Made by a program: the position numbers and the translations under genes. Positions 28,806 to 38,429 of a DNA stretch of 64,000 nucleotides are shown piece by piece; the first letter of the stretch is position 1, and each line of letters starts with the position of its first letter. Below the pieces are notes generated by a model that was not told the origin of the DNA, made no database searches, and saw only the letters and a list, made by a program, of their open reading frames with translations. The DNA comes from Pseudalkalibacillus sp. SCS-8. Its GTDB lineage: Bacteria > Bacillota > Bacilli > Bacillales > Fictibacillaceae. The DNA lies in assembly GCF_040126055.1 (NCBI RefSeq), contig NZ_CP143541.1:2108001-2172000 (forward strand). The letters are read 5' to 3'.

Positions 28806-29228
28806 TTACAAATGAACGAAGAAAATCCAATGGAAGAGGGACCCTACCACTTTTCCGAAGAGAATCGCCATCAAGAGGACCAGAACTTGTTCTTTAAATC
28901 CGACTCGCTTCATCAGAATGGGAAGGACATTCAGCACTTCCGTCAATGCTGCCGCAAGCATCCCGACAAACGTTCCACTTGCAAGGCCGATAGGGATTAG
29001 AATCAAAGGACTGCTCGATATCGTTAGATCACGTAAACCGAACCAGCTTGAAACCAATACCCCTAGAATGATACTCATTTCATAACTTCTTAGCTTGGAG
29101 TAGGTTTTGGAAATTTGCATGAGCCTTGGCAAAATCCCAAATACGGTCAGAATCGCCACGAATCCAGCTCCTACTGCCAGTCCTCCGCCAAATCCGATCA
29201 ACATTACACTCAAAATTTTAATCGTCAT
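28806..29228 (-). CDS. spoVAB: stage V sporulation protein AB
   Basis: A 140-residue membrane protein with four or five hydrophobic segments (MTIKILSVMLIGFGGGLAVG at the start). ATG 29228 is chosen because it falls inside the end of spoVAA, an eleven-base overlap typical of the operon; an upstream start at 29258 would add a basic tail not expected. Exact role in DPA transport unknown. Confidence 0.9.
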   Translation of the reverse strand: MTIKILSVMLIGFGGGLAVGAGFVAILTVFGILPRLMQISKTYSKLRSYEMSIILGVLVSSWFGLRDLTISSSPLILIPIGLASGTFVGMLAAALTEVLNVLPILMKRVGFKEQVLVLLMAILFGKVVGSLFHWIFFVHL

Positions 29229-29841
29229 GGGCTTTCTTCTCATTCTCTTTGTTTTCATTCAGAATCACGTATTGGTCAAGGTCCTGCTGATAGTTGAACA
29301 TTTCGACTTCAAGGGGGCTCGGTTCTTCGTTGAAACGCTTTTTGAAGATATGATTGAAAAACAATACCATCCCGAAGCCTAGCCCTAATGAGTATGGAAT
29401 CTGCAACAATAACGGGTAAGCATTTTCATGACCAGTAACGAGATAGTATATCTTCTGGTGCACTTCTTGCATACTTACATCTTCATGGAAATTCATGATG
29501 GCTAAAGCTGCCCCGATGAATAACAACATCCAGACGATGATGAAGTAAACGCCAGTAATGCTGTTCTTGCCATATTGCACTTCTACGATCGTCTGGGAGG
29601 AACCGATCGGCTGAATGTCAACCTCCGGAAATCGATTACGGATCGTTTTTAGAACTTTCATAAGATCGATGATGACGATCGTCTTGTCTTGAATCGTAAT
29701 CTTATGAATGATGATTCCACCTATTTGTTCAACAATCTCTTCAGGTCCTACGAGTTGGGCGAGGTCTTTGATCCGAACTGTTTGATCTGGAGAAACGAGC
29801 AGCTTATGTCGCATACGAAGGTACACCGTTTCTGCGTCCAA
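29218..29841 (-). CDS. spoVAA: stage V sporulation protein AA
   Basis: A 207-residue protein, first gene of spoVA. A soluble N-terminal domain (about 1-95) precedes two membrane segments (VYFIIVWMLLFIGAALAI and PLLLQIPYSLGLGFGMVLFF). In B. subtilis the operon is transcribed in the forespore by SigG; a SigG-like promoter is seen at 29875-29905. Confidence 0.93.
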   Translation of the reverse strand: MDAETVYLRMRHKLLVSPDQTVRIKDLAQLVGPEEIVEQIGGIIIHKITIQDKTIVIIDLMKVLKTIRNRFPEVDIQPIGSSQTIVEVQYGKNSITGVYFIIVWMLLFIGAALAIMNFHEDVSMQEVHQKIYYLVTGHENAYPLLLQIPYSLGLGFGMVLFFNHIFKKRFNEEPSPLEVEMFNYQQDLDQYVILNENKENEKKAHDD

Positions 29842-29874
29842 AGTTAATCCCCCTTATGCCAATTCGTTTATATG

Positions 29875-29905
29875 TAGTATGTTTCTTCCAAACCTGTATC
29901 ATTCT
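29875..29905 (-). promoter_or_regulatory. SigG-type promoter for spoVA
   Basis: On the minus strand, -10 CATACTA, an exact match to the B. subtilis SigG -10, with AGAATG 18 bases upstream (consensus TGAATA). It lies 33 bases before spoVAA. Confidence 0.6.
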
Positions 29906-29976
29906 GTCCACCTTAGTTCTCCAACAATTTCCTATTTCGTTCTGTCAGCTTTTTTCGAGGATTTCTGTAAAACGAT

Positions 29977-30018
29977 AAAAAACCCAAACGGACGATTCAT
30001 TCGTCCATTTGGGTTTTC
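29977..30018 (-). terminator. terminator overlapping the sigF stop codon
   Basis: Stem AAACCCAAATGGACGA / TCGTCCGTTTGGGTTT on the minus strand with TTTTTT after it. The first arm is the last codons of sigF and the stop codon is in the loop, so ribosomes finishing sigF cover half of the hairpin. Confidence 0.9.
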
Positions 30019-30755
30019 ATTTCCTTCAATATTTTCTTTTCGAGCCTTGAGACCTGGACCTGTGAAATCCCTAATCTAGAGGCGACTTCGGATTGAGTCT
30101 GATCCTTGAAATACCTTAAGTAGACGATCAGCCTTTCCCGTTCATTCAATGTTTGGATTGCTTCACGTAAGGCAATCTGATCAAACCATTTCGACTCATC
30201 TTGATCCGAGATTTGATCGAGCAATGTGATCGGATCCCCATCGTTTTCGAAAACCGTCTCATGAATCGAAGATGGTGCCCTTACAGCTTCCTGCGCCATG
30301 ACGACTTCTTCAGGGCTGATTTCGAGTCGGGTGGCAATCTCATTTACCGTAGGGTTTCTTCCAAGGTCTTTGGATAGTTCATCCTTCATCTTCCGTACCT
30401 TGTTCCCAAGCTCCTTCAGAGAGCGACTGACTTTGACCGTGCCATCATCCCGGATGAACCGTTGGATTTCGCCGATGATCATCGGGACAGCATAAGTGGA
30501 GAATTTTACGTCATAACTAAGATCGAATTTATCAACTGACTTGAGCAGACCGATGCTGCCGATTTGAAAGAGGTCATCCGGTTCATAGCCTCTGTTCAAA
30601 AAGCGTTGTACAACAGACCAAACAAGGCGCATGTTCTTTTCGACAATCGTATCGCGCGCTACCTGGTCGCCGTCCTGACTTCGTTGGATAAGCTCTTTCA
30701 TTTCCTTGTCATTCAGGTACGTGTTCTTATTATCTTGTTTGACGTCCAAATCCAT
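29997..30755 (-). CDS. sigF: forespore sigma factor SigF (SpoIIAC)
   Basis: A 252-residue sigma-70 protein. Region 2 is around MRLVWSVVQRFLNRGYEPDDLFQIG; region 3 around 110-160; region 4 helix-turn-helix is SEVASRLGISQVQVSRLEKK. SigF is the first forespore-specific sigma factor, held by SpoIIAB and freed by unphosphorylated SpoIIAA. Third gene of spoIIAA-spoIIAB-sigF. Confidence 0.97.
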   Translation of the reverse strand: MDLDVKQDNKNTYLNDKEMKELIQRSQDGDQVARDTIVEKNMRLVWSVVQRFLNRGYEPDDLFQIGSIGLLKSVDKFDLSYDVKFSTYAVPMIIGEIQRFIRDDGTVKVSRSLKELGNKVRKMKDELSKDLGRNPTVNEIATRLEISPEEVVMAQEAVRAPSSIHETVFENDGDPITLLDQISDQDESKWFDQIALREAIQTLNERERLIVYLRYFKDQTQSEVASRLGISQVQVSRLEKKILKEMKTQMDE

Positions 30756-30767
30756 AGGCTGAGCTCC

Positions 30768-31208
30768 TTAATTACAAAGCGCTTTATGATTTGATAGGAA
30801 CTTTTTCAAGCGAATCGTGGTGCCGAAGGATTTTTCTGTTTCAATTTCAATCTGGTCCATGAAGTTCTCCATGATGGTGAAGCCCATGCCAGACCGTTCC
30901 AACTCAGGCTTTGTAGTATATAATGGTTGTCGTGCTTCATCCAAGTTCGGAATTCCGATCCCTTCATCGCGAATCACAACTTCAACACATCCCTCATCAA
31001 GCCGACATTCAATATAAACCATGCCATGTTCATCATTTTCATATCCATGAATGATGGCGTTCGTTACCGCTTCTGATACCACTGTCTTGATTTCTGTCAG
31101 TTCATCGACAGTCGGGTCAAGCTGGGCAATGAATGCAGCAACGGTTACACGAGCAAACGATTCGTTTTCACTTTTTGCAGAGAACTCCATCTTCATCACA
31201 TTTTTCAT
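30768..31208 (-). CDS. spoIIAB: anti-sigma F factor and kinase SpoIIAB
   Basis: A 146-residue GHKL ATPase. N box [14 protein letters not shown]1 box [16 protein letters not shown]2 box [15 protein letters not shown]. It binds SigF and phosphorylates SpoIIAA on serine. Its start overlaps spoIIAA stop by one base (TAATG). Confidence 0.97.
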   Translation of the reverse strand: MKNVMKMEFSAKSENESFARVTVAAFIAQLDPTVDELTEIKTVVSEAVTNAIIHGYENDEHGMVYIECRLDEGCVEVVIRDEGIGIPNLDEARQPLYTTKPELERSGMGFTIMENFMDQIEIETEKSFGTTIRLKKFLSNHKALCN

Positions 31209-31558
31209 TATGCCACCCCCAGCGTGTTCAGTGCTTCTTGTTCATTTTCCTCTAGACGGATGATTTTGAACAGCCCTGACATTTCAAACAGTCTTTTTAC
31301 AGAAGGGGAGATCGAGCATACAACCATTTCTCCGCCTTGACTTTTAATCAACTTATAACGACCAAGGATTACACCTAATCCTGAGCTATCCATAAAAGAC
31401 AAGGCTTCCAAATTCAATATAATGTCGTGGATCTGATTCTCTTCGATGGTCTGATCGACTTCTGCTCTCAACTGTGCCGCTGTATGGTGGTCTAAGTCAC
31501 CGGATAATCGGATACATAATACACGGTCTCTCACTTCGAGTTTCACACTAAGACTCAC
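31208..31558 (-). CDS. spoIIAA: anti-anti-sigma factor SpoIIAA
   Basis: A 116-residue STAS-domain protein. The phosphorylation site is Ser58 in [14 protein letters not shown]. Unphosphorylated, it displaces SigF from SpoIIAB; SpoIIE activates it in the forespore. First gene after a SigH-like promoter. Confidence 0.97.
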   Translation of the reverse strand: MSLSVKLEVRDRVLCIRLSGDLDHHTAAQLRAEVDQTIEENQIHDIILNLEALSFMDSSGLGVILGRYKLIKSQGGEMVVCSISPSVKRLFEMSGLFKIIRLEENEQEALNTLGVA

Positions 31559-31591
31559 TTACCTCTCCTCCTTCTTCTGGGTAGTGAGTCT

Positions 31592-31619
31592 ATTCGATAC
31601 CGCTACAATTGAATCCTTC
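31592..31619 (-). promoter_or_regulatory. SigH-type promoter of spoIIA
   Basis: Minus strand: -35 GAAGGATTC (consensus RNAGGAWWW), a 12-nt spacer, -10 ATCGAAT (consensus RNNGAAT), about 34 bases before spoIIAA. B. subtilis spoIIA is transcribed by SigH, which supports it. Confidence 0.7.
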
Positions 31620-31683
31620 CCGGTGACAAAACTAGTGTCGAATCGATGTTAAATGTGTTTATTTGCAGTTCTATTACCTACTG

Positions 31684-32862
31684 TCACGGTGTTTGTGAAA
31701 ATTTACCGACTGTACGCTTGAACAGCCCCCACCAGTTGGCAGATTGGACATTTTCAGAAGCGACAAGTGCTGATTCCGTCAATGTTTTTCCATTGTTCTT
31801 CACAACCAATGTTCCGAGACGGTCACCTTTTTCAATCGGCATTTTGATGTTTTTCTTCACTTTAATTTCAGTATGAAGCTTAAGTTTCTTTTCACCTTTT
31901 TTCATTAAAATCGAAATCGGCTCGGATGTCGCCATTTGGACGGTTTTACTATCACCTTTTGGCACATCAATCGTTTCAATCATCTGATGGCGGTCGTATA
32001 GTTTTTGTGTGGCGTAATTCGCAAATGCGTAGTCAAGCATCTGTGTGACTTGGGCATTCCGCTCTTTTGTCGTCGGTGCCCCCATGACTACAGCAATGAC
32101 ACGCATCCCATTCTTTTTCGCAGTTGCTGTCAGGCAATATTTCGCTTCATGGGTGTAACCTGTTTTCAAGCCGTCAACACCTGGATAGAACTTCACCAGC
32201 TTATTCGTATTAACGAGCCAGAATTTCTTGTCAGTGTTCTCACGAAGATAATCCTCGTATTTACCTGTGTATTTTGTGATCTGTTCATATTTCAGCAGTT
32301 CCTTCGCCATAAGCGCCATGTCCCTGGCTGTACTGTAGTGCTCTTTACCAGGAAGTCCGGTTGCATTTTCAAAGTTTGTATTCTTGAGACCGAGTTGCTT
32401 TGCTTTCTCATTCATCATGTTGACAAAAGCATCGTTTGTGCCAGCGATATGTTCACCGAGCGCCACAGAAGCATCGTTACCCGATGCTAGTGCGATACCC
32501 TTCAGCATCTCTTCGACCGTCATTTCCTCGCCGGCCTCTAAAAAGATTTGCGAGCCTCCCATTGAAGCTGCGTATTCACTCGTACGCACTTTGTCCTTCA
32601 TATTGATTTTGCCTTTATGTAAGGCTTCCATCACGAGGATCATCGTCATTATTTTAGTCATACTTGCTGGAGGAAGCTTTTCATCAGCATTTTTATCAAA
32701 TAAGACACTGCCCGTGTCCCTTTCAATCAAAATGGCAGAAGATGCATTGTTTGCAAGTGAGTTGACCGTTACATGATCTTCATTTTCGTTCGCAAATGCA
32801 GCTGGTGAAACCATTGTAAAAGCGATCACAGCCGCGAGTATACTTGAAAAAATACGTTTCAT
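31684..32862 (-). CDS. dacF: D-alanyl-D-alanine carboxypeptidase DacF
   Basis: A 392-residue secreted penicillin-binding protein. Signal peptide about 1-24 (cut near AFA-NEN); Ser67-x-x-Lys70 (SMTK), SGND and KTGYT motifs; C-terminal domain. It acts on spore peptidoglycan from the forespore side together with DacB. In B. subtilis it precedes spoIIAA and is forespore-expressed; a SigF/G-like promoter is seen upstream. Confidence 0.94.
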   Translation of the reverse strand: MKRIFSSILAAVIAFTMVSPAAFANENEDHVTVNSLANNASSAILIERDTGSVLFDKNADEKLPPASMTKIMTMILVMEALHKGKINMKDKVRTSEYAASMGGSQIFLEAGEEMTVEEMLKGIALASGNDASVALGEHIAGTNDAFVNMMNEKAKQLGLKNTNFENATGLPGKEHYSTARDMALMAKELLKYEQITKYTGKYEDYLRENTDKKFWLVNTNKLVKFYPGVDGLKTGYTHEAKYCLTATAKKNGMRVIAVVMGAPTTKERNAQVTQMLDYAFANYATQKLYDRHQMIETIDVPKGDSKTVQMATSEPISILMKKGEKKLKLHTEIKVKKNIKMPIEKGDRLGTLVVKNNGKTLTESALVASENVQSANWWGLFKRTVGKFSQTP

Positions 32863-32890
32863 GGCATAATCCCTCCATTCTTATTATTCT

Positions 32891-32919
32891 TATATTTTCC
32901 AATTTTGGAGAGTTTATAC
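32891..32919 (-). promoter_or_regulatory. possible SigF/SigG promoter of dacF
   Basis: Minus strand: GTATA, 14-nt spacer, GGAAAATATA, near the SigF consensus GYATA and GGNNANANTR (one mismatch; spacer one short). It lies 29 bases before dacF. Confidence 0.45.
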
Positions 32920-32960
32920 TTCGTTGATGTGAATGGGACTTGTTTGATGCTTGATTGTGG

Positions 32961-33080
32961 GAGGGGAATTCCTGAAAAATGAGGAGGAATTCCTGAAATT
33001 TTGGGGTTATTCTTTGGATCGGGAGCGGAATCCCTGAAAAATGCCTGTAAATTCCTGAAATACAGCAATAATTCCGGAAT
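32961..33080. repeat. degenerate ~21-bp intergenic tandem array
   Basis: The word GGAATTCCTGAAA or a variant starts near 32965, 32986, 33027, 33048 and 33069, a period of 20-21 bp with one degraded unit around 33007. GGAATTCC is itself palindromic. The array lies between the pdp terminator and the dacF promoter. Confidence 0.75.
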
Positions 33081-33097
33081 TCACCACTTTCTTACTA

Positions 33098-33131
33098 TAA
33101 AAAAATGCCCTGGAGCGAAAGCTCAGGGCAT
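33098..33131 (-). terminator. intrinsic terminator after pdp
   Basis: Stem ATGCCCTGAGC/GCTCCAGGGCAT with one mismatch, then TTTTTTTATAG on the minus strand. It ends the deoB-punA-punA2-pdp unit. Confidence 0.9.
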
Positions 33132-33145
33132 CTCATTTATTGAGT

Positions 33146-34447
33146 TTACATAATTTCTTTATAGACAAGTGGTGGTGCGTCCACTTTTTCAGCTGAAATC
33201 GTGTAGGATTCACGCAGCTTTTTCAATACATTGTCTACGTTTTCCTGGTTGCTGTGGATTGTAGCAAGTGCTTCGCCTTTCTTCACTTCATCTCCAACTT
33301 TCTTATGGAGGACGATTCCGACAGCCAGGTCGATTTCAGATTCTTTCGTTGCACGACCGGCACCTAACCACATCGCAGCTGTACCGACTTCGTTCGCAAC
33401 AATTTCAGAAACGAATCCGTCTTGGTCTGCTTCAAACGGGATCTGGTACTTCGCTTGCGGCATTTTGCTTGGATCGTCAATGACAGATGCGTCGCCACCT
33501 TGCGCTTCCAAGAATATCTTGAACGTTTCTACTGCTTTACCGTTCTCCATCACTTCAAGCAGCATTTTACGTGCTTCTTCTTTCGTTTCTGCTTTTCCAG
33601 CAAGCATGACCATGAATTGGCCGAGCGTGAGGCAAAGCTCTTCCAAGTCTTTTGGTCCATTACCACGTAACGTATCCGCTGCTTCTTTCACCTCTAGTGC
33701 ATTTCCGATCGCAAAGCCAAGTGGTTGGCTCATGTCAGAGATGACTGCCATCGTGTTACGGCCGACGTTGTTTCCGATTTTAACCATAGCATTCGCAAGT
33801 TCTTCTGCTTGCTCGACTTCTGTCATGAACGCGCCTGCGCCTGTTTTGACGTCAAGCACGATTGCATCAGCACCTGCTGCAATCTTTTTACTCATGATGG
33901 AGCTCGCAATCAACGGGATCGAGTTGACTGTACCCGTTACGTCGCGAAGTCCGTACAGCTTTTTGTCTGCAGGTGTCAAGTTTCCACTTTGCCCGATGAC
34001 AGCAATTTTATTTTTATTGACGAGGTCGACGAATTCGTCTTTATCAAGCTCGACGTGGAAGCCTGGAACAGCTTCAAGCTTATCGATCGTTCCACCTGTG
34101 TGTCCGAGACCACGTCCAGACATCTTAGCAACTGGAACGCCGAGAGCCGCAACCAATGGTGCTAGGACGAGTGTTGTCGTATCGCCTACACCGCCTGTTG
34201 AATGCTTGTCGACCTTGATGCCTTCAATAGCAGAAAGGTCGATCTGATCGCCGGACTCCACGATTGCCATCGTGAAATTCGCACGCTCATCCTCTGTCAT
34301 ATCGGTAAAATAGATCGCCATTGCTAAAGCGGACATTTGATAGTCTGGGATTTCCCCATTCGTATAGCCGTTGATGATATAGTCGATCTCTTGTTTAGAG
34401 AGTTCTTGTCCATTTCGTTTTTTCTCGATTAAATCTACCATTCTCAT
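33146..34447 (-). CDS. pdp: pyrimidine-nucleoside phosphorylase
   Basis: A 433-residue enzyme that phosphorolyses thymidine, deoxyuridine and uridine. Signature [26 protein letters not shown] holds the phosphate loop; [17 protein letters not shown] follows. With DeoB and the purine phosphorylases it completes a nucleoside salvage operon. It lies 18 bases after the second purine phosphorylase gene. ATG 34447 follows AAGGAATG. Confidence 0.96.
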   Translation of the reverse strand: MRMVDLIEKKRNGQELSKQEIDYIINGYTNGEIPDYQMSALAMAIYFTDMTEDERANFTMAIVESGDQIDLSAIEGIKVDKHSTGGVGDTTTLVLAPLVAALGVPVAKMSGRGLGHTGGTIDKLEAVPGFHVELDKDEFVDLVNKNKIAVIGQSGNLTPADKKLYGLRDVTGTVNSIPLIASSIMSKKIAAGADAIVLDVKTGAGAFMTEVEQAEELANAMVKIGNNVGRNTMAVISDMSQPLGFAIGNALEVKEAADTLRGNGPKDLEELCLTLGQFMVMLAGKAETKEEARKMLLEVMENGKAVETFKIFLEAQGGDASVIDDPSKMPQAKYQIPFEADQDGFVSEIVANEVGTAAMWLGAGRATKESEIDLAVGIVLHKKVGDEVKKGEALATIHSNQENVDNVLKKLRESYTISAEKVDAPPLVYKEIM

Positions 34448-34465
34448 GCGTAATCATTCCTTGTT

Positions 34466-35287
34466 TTAAACTTTATCAATAACCGAACGTAACAATTGCT
34501 TGAATGTCGGCTTCGTACGGTTCGCCACTTCGACGACTTGTTCATGGGTCAACGGTTCCAATTCTTCTGCAATCGCCATATCCGTGATACATGAAATTCC
34601 GATCGTTTTCATGTCCATATGACGTGCGACGATTACTTCAGGGACTGTTGACATGCCGACTGTATCTGCACCAAGTGTACGCAGCATCTTCAACTCAGCA
34701 CGTGTCATGTAGGTTGGTCCGCTAATAGAAGCATATACACCTTTTTGCAAGTTGATTCCGTGCTCTTTGCCTACGTTTTCAACTAGTTCGATCAATTCAG
34801 GCGTATACGCCGTACTCATATCAGGGAAGCGTGGTCCGAGTTCTTTATCGTTCGGTCCAATCAATGGGTTTGCGCCAGTCAGGTTCAAGTGATCTTCAAT
34901 GATCATCAAGTCTCCTGCTTTGAATTCAGGGTTCATACCGCCGCACGCATTCGTGACGATGATTTGCTCGACTCCTAATCCCTTCATTACACGGACAGGG
35001 AAAGTGACCTCCTGCATCGTATACCCTTCATAAAAGTGGAAACGGCCTTGCATCGCAACAACCGTCTTACCGCTCATTTCACCGATGACCAATTTCCCTG
35101 CATGTCCTTCGACCGTCGATACTGGGAAATGGGGAATATCCGCATAATCAATGGATGTTGCGTTTTCAATTTCATCGGCAAAATCACCAAGACCGGAACC
35201 TAAGATAAGTCCGATCGTCGGCTCTTGGTCTGTAAACGTATGGATTTTGGCTACTGATTCGTTTATTTGATCCATTAGGTTTGACAT
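34466..35287 (-). CDS. second purine nucleoside phosphorylase paralogue, altered base pocket
   Basis: A 273-residue trimeric-type PNP, clearly similar over its whole length to the gene just upstream. The phosphate-binding GSGLG, HAG and RFHFYEGY are kept. The base-binding residues differ: where PunA has SYETPAE and ISNMAAG, this protein has TYMTRAE and ITDMAIA (Met194 and Asp236 in place of Glu and Asn). In 5'-methylthioadenosine phosphorylases the second position is also Asp and the segment is SSRAE. This suggests adenosine or methylthioadenosine as substrate instead of 6-oxopurines. The family is certain; the specificity is inference. Confidence 0.88.
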   Translation of the reverse strand: MSNLMDQINESVAKIHTFTDQEPTIGLILGSGLGDFADEIENATSIDYADIPHFPVSTVEGHAGKLVIGEMSGKTVVAMQGRFHFYEGYTMQEVTFPVRVMKGLGVEQIIVTNACGGMNPEFKAGDLMIIEDHLNLTGANPLIGPNDKELGPRFPDMSTAYTPELIELVENVGKEHGINLQKGVYASISGPTYMTRAELKMLRTLGADTVGMSTVPEVIVARHMDMKTIGISCITDMAIAEELEPLTHEQVVEVANRTKPTFKQLLRSVIDKV

Positions 35288-35303
35288 CTATATCCCCCTC
35301 TGT

Positions 35304-36122
35304 TTACATGCTTTTGACAACTTGTTGGACGAGATCCATAAAGTTGGCTTTTACTTTTTCAGTCGTTTCAATGACTTCATCATGCGTAAGTGGTTGGTCA
35401 AGGATTCCAGCAGCCATATTGGAAATGCAAGAAATCCCTAGAACTTCCATACCGCTATGTCGCGCGATGATGACCTCAGGTACAGTGGACATGCCAACTG
35501 CATCTCCACCCATCGTACGAAGCATTCGGACTTCTGCTGGTGTCTCATAAGAAGGGCCGGAGTTGGCAATGTAAACACCTTCTTGCATCTTCACACCAAG
35601 ATCTCCAGCTACTTGCTTCGCAATGCCTTGCAAGCGTTCTGAATAAGCATCAGACATGTCAGGGAAACGAACACCGAGATTGTTATCGTTTGGTCCGATC
35701 AACGGGTTGTCTCCAGTATTATTAATATGATCAGTAATCAGCATCAAGTCACCAGCATCAAAGTTTTCATTGATACCACCAGCTGCGTTCGTTACGAGCA
35801 GCTGCTCAACTCCGATTTCTTTCATTACACGTACAGGGAATGTCACCTTTTGCATGGAGTACCCTTCGTAATAATGGAAGCGGCCTTTCATTGCGACGAC
35901 GGTTTTACCGGATATCGTACCAACGACGAGTTCTCCAGCATGACCTTCTACAGTGGAGACCGGGAAGTTCGGAATATCCGAATAAGGGAATGAAACCGGG
36001 TTTTCAATTTTATCAGCCAAAACACCCAGGCCTGATCCGAGAATCAGACCTACCGTCGGCTTAGCATCGATTTTCTCAGTGATGTATTTGGCAGCTTGTT
36101 GTATGGATTCCTTTTGACTCAT
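35304..36122 (-). CDS. punA: purine nucleoside phosphorylase PunA (PupG)
   Basis: A 272-residue trimeric PNP specific for inosine and guanosine type nucleosides by family. Phosphate-binding GSGLGV and HAGELVVG; base-binding SGPSYETPAEVRML and CISNMAAGI (Glu and Asn as in human PNP Glu201 and Asn243). Lies 11 bases after deoB and 17 before its paralogue. Confidence 0.95.
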   Translation of the reverse strand: MSQKESIQQAAKYITEKIDAKPTVGLILGSGLGVLADKIENPVSFPYSDIPNFPVSTVEGHAGELVVGTISGKTVVAMKGRFHYYEGYSMQKVTFPVRVMKEIGVEQLLVTNAAGGINENFDAGDLMLITDHINNTGDNPLIGPNDNNLGVRFPDMSDAYSERLQGIAKQVAGDLGVKMQEGVYIANSGPSYETPAEVRMLRTMGGDAVGMSTVPEVIIARHSGMEVLGISCISNMAAGILDQPLTHDEVIETTEKVKANFMDLVQQVVKSM

Positions 36123-36132
36123 GTTTCTCCTC

Positions 36133-37320
36133 CTAAGACAATTTCTCTAAAATGCTTTTTCCGTGTTCAGGTGCCTTAATCTTGAAATTATCTGCAATCG
36201 TTGCACCGATATCTGCAAAGGTCTTGCTTGTAGGAAGCTCTTTCCCTACTTCAATCCCTTTATGATACGCAAGTAGTGGTACATATTCTCTCGTATGATC
36301 TGTACCATGGTGGACCGGGTCGTTTCCATGGTCAGCTGTAATCAACAACAGATCATCGTCTCGAAGCTTTTCTAAAAGCTCAGGTAGACGCTCATCATAT
36401 TCCTCCAACGCTTCTCCGTACCCAATCGGATCACGACGATGTCCGAACTTGGCATCGAAATCAACAAGGTTCAAGAAGCTGATTCCTGTGAAATCACGAT
36501 CCGTCGTCTTGATGATCTGATCCATTCCGTCCATGTTAGATGTCGTACGAATTGCGTCAGTCACACCTTCGCCATCATAAATATCGGAGATCTTCCCGAT
36601 CGCGATGACATCATAATCGGCATCCTTCAACTCGTTCATGACTGTTCGTCCGAACGGTTTCAGTGCATAGTCATGTCTGTTGTGTGTACGTTCGAATTCA
36701 CCAGGCTTGCCGATGAATGGACGTGCAATCACGCGTCCAACCATGTACTTCTCATCCAGGGTCATTTCTCGCGCCAACTTACAAATTTCATACTGTTCTT
36801 CGATTGGAATGATGTCTTCGTGAGCTGCGATTTGAAGAACAGAGTCAGCAGATGTATACACGATCAATGCTCCTGTTTCCATGTGCTCTTCACCGAGCTC
36901 ATCGAGGATTTCAGTACCGGAAGCCGGTTTGTTTCCGATCACTTTACGACCCGTCTTCTCTTCCAATTGTTGAATGAGTTCGTCCGGGAATCCATCAGGA
37001 AACGTCTTGAATGGGTTTTCAATATAAAGCCCCATGATTTCCCAATGACCTGTCATCGTGTCTTTCCCATTGGACGCCTCTTCCATCTTGCCGTAATGCG
37101 CCATTGGCTTTTCTGCCTTTTCAATGCCCTGGATTTCACGGATGTTGCTCAATCCGAGCTTACCCATATTCGGCATGTTCAGGCCGTTCATCTTTTCTGC
37201 TATATGTCCGAGTGTATCCGCCCCGACGTCATTGAATTTCTCAGCATCAGGTGCTTCTCCAATTCCTACAGAATCCATTACAATGAGAAACACACGTTTG
37301 AATTTTGGATCCGTCATCAT
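36133..37320 (-). CDS. deoB: phosphopentomutase
   Basis: A 395-residue alkaline-phosphatase-superfamily enzyme that converts (deoxy)ribose 1-phosphate to the 5-phosphate. Metal ligands in [15 protein letters not shown] and [19 protein letters not shown]; the phospho-threonine is in [13 protein letters not shown] 37320 follows GGAGG by six bases; an ATG at 37317 is equally in frame. First gene of the nucleoside operon. Confidence 0.95.
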   Translation of the reverse strand: MMTDPKFKRVFLIVMDSVGIGEAPDAEKFNDVGADTLGHIAEKMNGLNMPNMGKLGLSNIREIQGIEKAEKPMAHYGKMEEASNGKDTMTGHWEIMGLYIENPFKTFPDGFPDELIQQLEEKTGRKVIGNKPASGTEILDELGEEHMETGALIVYTSADSVLQIAAHEDIIPIEEQYEICKLAREMTLDEKYMVGRVIARPFIGKPGEFERTHNRHDYALKPFGRTVMNELKDADYDVIAIGKISDIYDGEGVTDAIRTTSNMDGMDQIIKTTDRDFTGISFLNLVDFDAKFGHRRDPIGYGEALEEYDERLPELLEKLRDDDLLLITADHGNDPVHHGTDHTREYVPLLAYHKGIEVGKELPTSKTFADIGATIADNFKIKAPEHGKSILEKLS

Positions 37321-37389
37321 AAGTCTCCTCCCTAATTTGCACACTATTTAATACCATTTCCAGCGAAACGGTCTACCAAACAACAGATC

Positions 37390-37410
37390 AAAAAGGTCAG
37401 AAGTCTGACC
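37390..37410 (-). terminator. terminator between xerD and deoB
   Basis: Perfect stem GGTCAGA/TCTGACC with a 2-nt centre, followed on the minus strand by TTTTTGATC. It should end the fur-yqzK-xerD transcript. Confidence 0.7.
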
Positions 37411-37425
37411 TCTATTCGTATTCGT

Positions 37426-37473
37426 AAAGTGCCCTTTATCCTCTCTCTTAACCGTGGAATAAGGACACTTTTT
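37426..37473. terminator. second hairpin after xerD
   Basis: Imperfect stem AAAGTGCCCTTTATCC / GGAATAAGGACACTTT, with T-run on the plus strand only. With the hairpin just below, it makes a double structure in the 200-base gap. Confidence 0.45.
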
Positions 37474-37521
37474 TGAGTGTATCATTTTTTTTATCACAGC
37501 GCACGTTATTTTATGCACGCT

Positions 37522-38412
37522 TTACGCTCTTGGATGGTATGTGGAATAAACATCCTTCAATCGCGTCTTCGTTACATGGGTATAAATCTGAGTCGTTGAT
37601 ATATCAACATGACCGAGCAGCTCTTGTACCGCTCTCAAGTCTGCACCGTTTTCGAGCAAATGCGTAGCGAATGAATGCCTCAACGTATGTGGGGTCAGCT
37701 CTTTCTCGATTTTCGCCTGAAGGGCGAGTTTCTTTAAGATCTTCCAAAACCCTTGCCTGCTTAACCGGTTCCCATGATGATTCAGAAACAACGCTTCCGA
37801 TGTCTTCCTTTTCAACAGCTTCCCACGAGCTTCCTCAATGTATGTTTTTAGGGCTTCACCGGCAATCCTCCCGATCGGGACAATCCGTTCCTTACCCCCT
37901 TTCCCATGACATTGTATGAAACCCATCGTCAAGTGAGCATCTGACAGATCCAACTGTATCATTTCTGAAACCCGGATGCCCGTTGCATATAACAGCTCAA
38001 TCATCGCCCGGTCCCGAATGCCAAATGGCGTCTTCGTTTCCGGTGCTTCCATCAAACGGTCCACTTCACTCGTCGAAAGGATCTTTGGAAGTCGTTTTTC
38101 TGTTTTCGGTGTTTCAATATGAACAGATGGATCTTGATCTGTGACCTTTTCTCTTATCAAAAACTGGTGGAAGGACCGGATCGCTGCAACCGTGCGGGCA
38201 ATCGTCGACGGTGCTTTTCCAGCATCCTTCATATGATAGAGATATTGCATGATATCATTTCTTCTGATTGTATCGTATTCTTGATGGTTCAGCTCTTTAT
38301 GTAAAAATGTCGTGTATTGTCTTAAATCTCTTTTATAAGATTGTAATGTATTGTCAGCTAAGCCTCTTTCTACTGTGAGAAAGTGCAAATAATCATGTAC
38401 TTCATCCATCAT
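37522..38412 (-). CDS. xerD: site-specific tyrosine recombinase XerD
   Basis: A 296-residue integrase-family recombinase. N-terminal core-binding domain (about 1-90, [19 protein letters not shown]), catalytic domain with Arg in [10 protein letters not shown], His-x-x-Arg in [12 protein letters not shown], His in LLGHVDI, and the nucleophile Tyr in TTQIYTHV. With XerC it resolves chromosome dimers at dif. Lies 17 bases after yqzK. Confidence 0.95.
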   Translation of the reverse strand: MMDEVHDYLHFLTVERGLADNTLQSYKRDLRQYTTFLHKELNHQEYDTIRRNDIMQYLYHMKDAGKAPSTIARTVAAIRSFHQFLIREKVTDQDPSVHIETPKTEKRLPKILSTSEVDRLMEAPETKTPFGIRDRAMIELLYATGIRVSEMIQLDLSDAHLTMGFIQCHGKGGKERIVPIGRIAGEALKTYIEEARGKLLKRKTSEALFLNHHGNRLSRQGFWKILKKLALQAKIEKELTPHTLRHSFATHLLENGADLRAVQELLGHVDISTTQIYTHVTKTRLKDVYSTYHPRA

Positions 38413-38429
38413 GAAGCAACCGCTCCTTC

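Noticed and set aside
32859..33068. 69-codon minus-strand frame upstream of dacF
   Set aside because: It lies in the 21-bp array and the dacF leader, includes the putative promoter, and its peptide looks like translated repeat DNA.
33231..34247. 338-codon plus-strand frame opposite pdp
   Set aside because: It is the antisense of the pdp gene; the peptide is Ser/Ala/Pro-rich low-complexity and has no family, while pdp is fully conserved.
36439..37335. 298-codon plus-strand frame opposite deoB
   Set aside because: Antisense of deoB, His/Cys/Phe-rich composition typical of a shadow frame.
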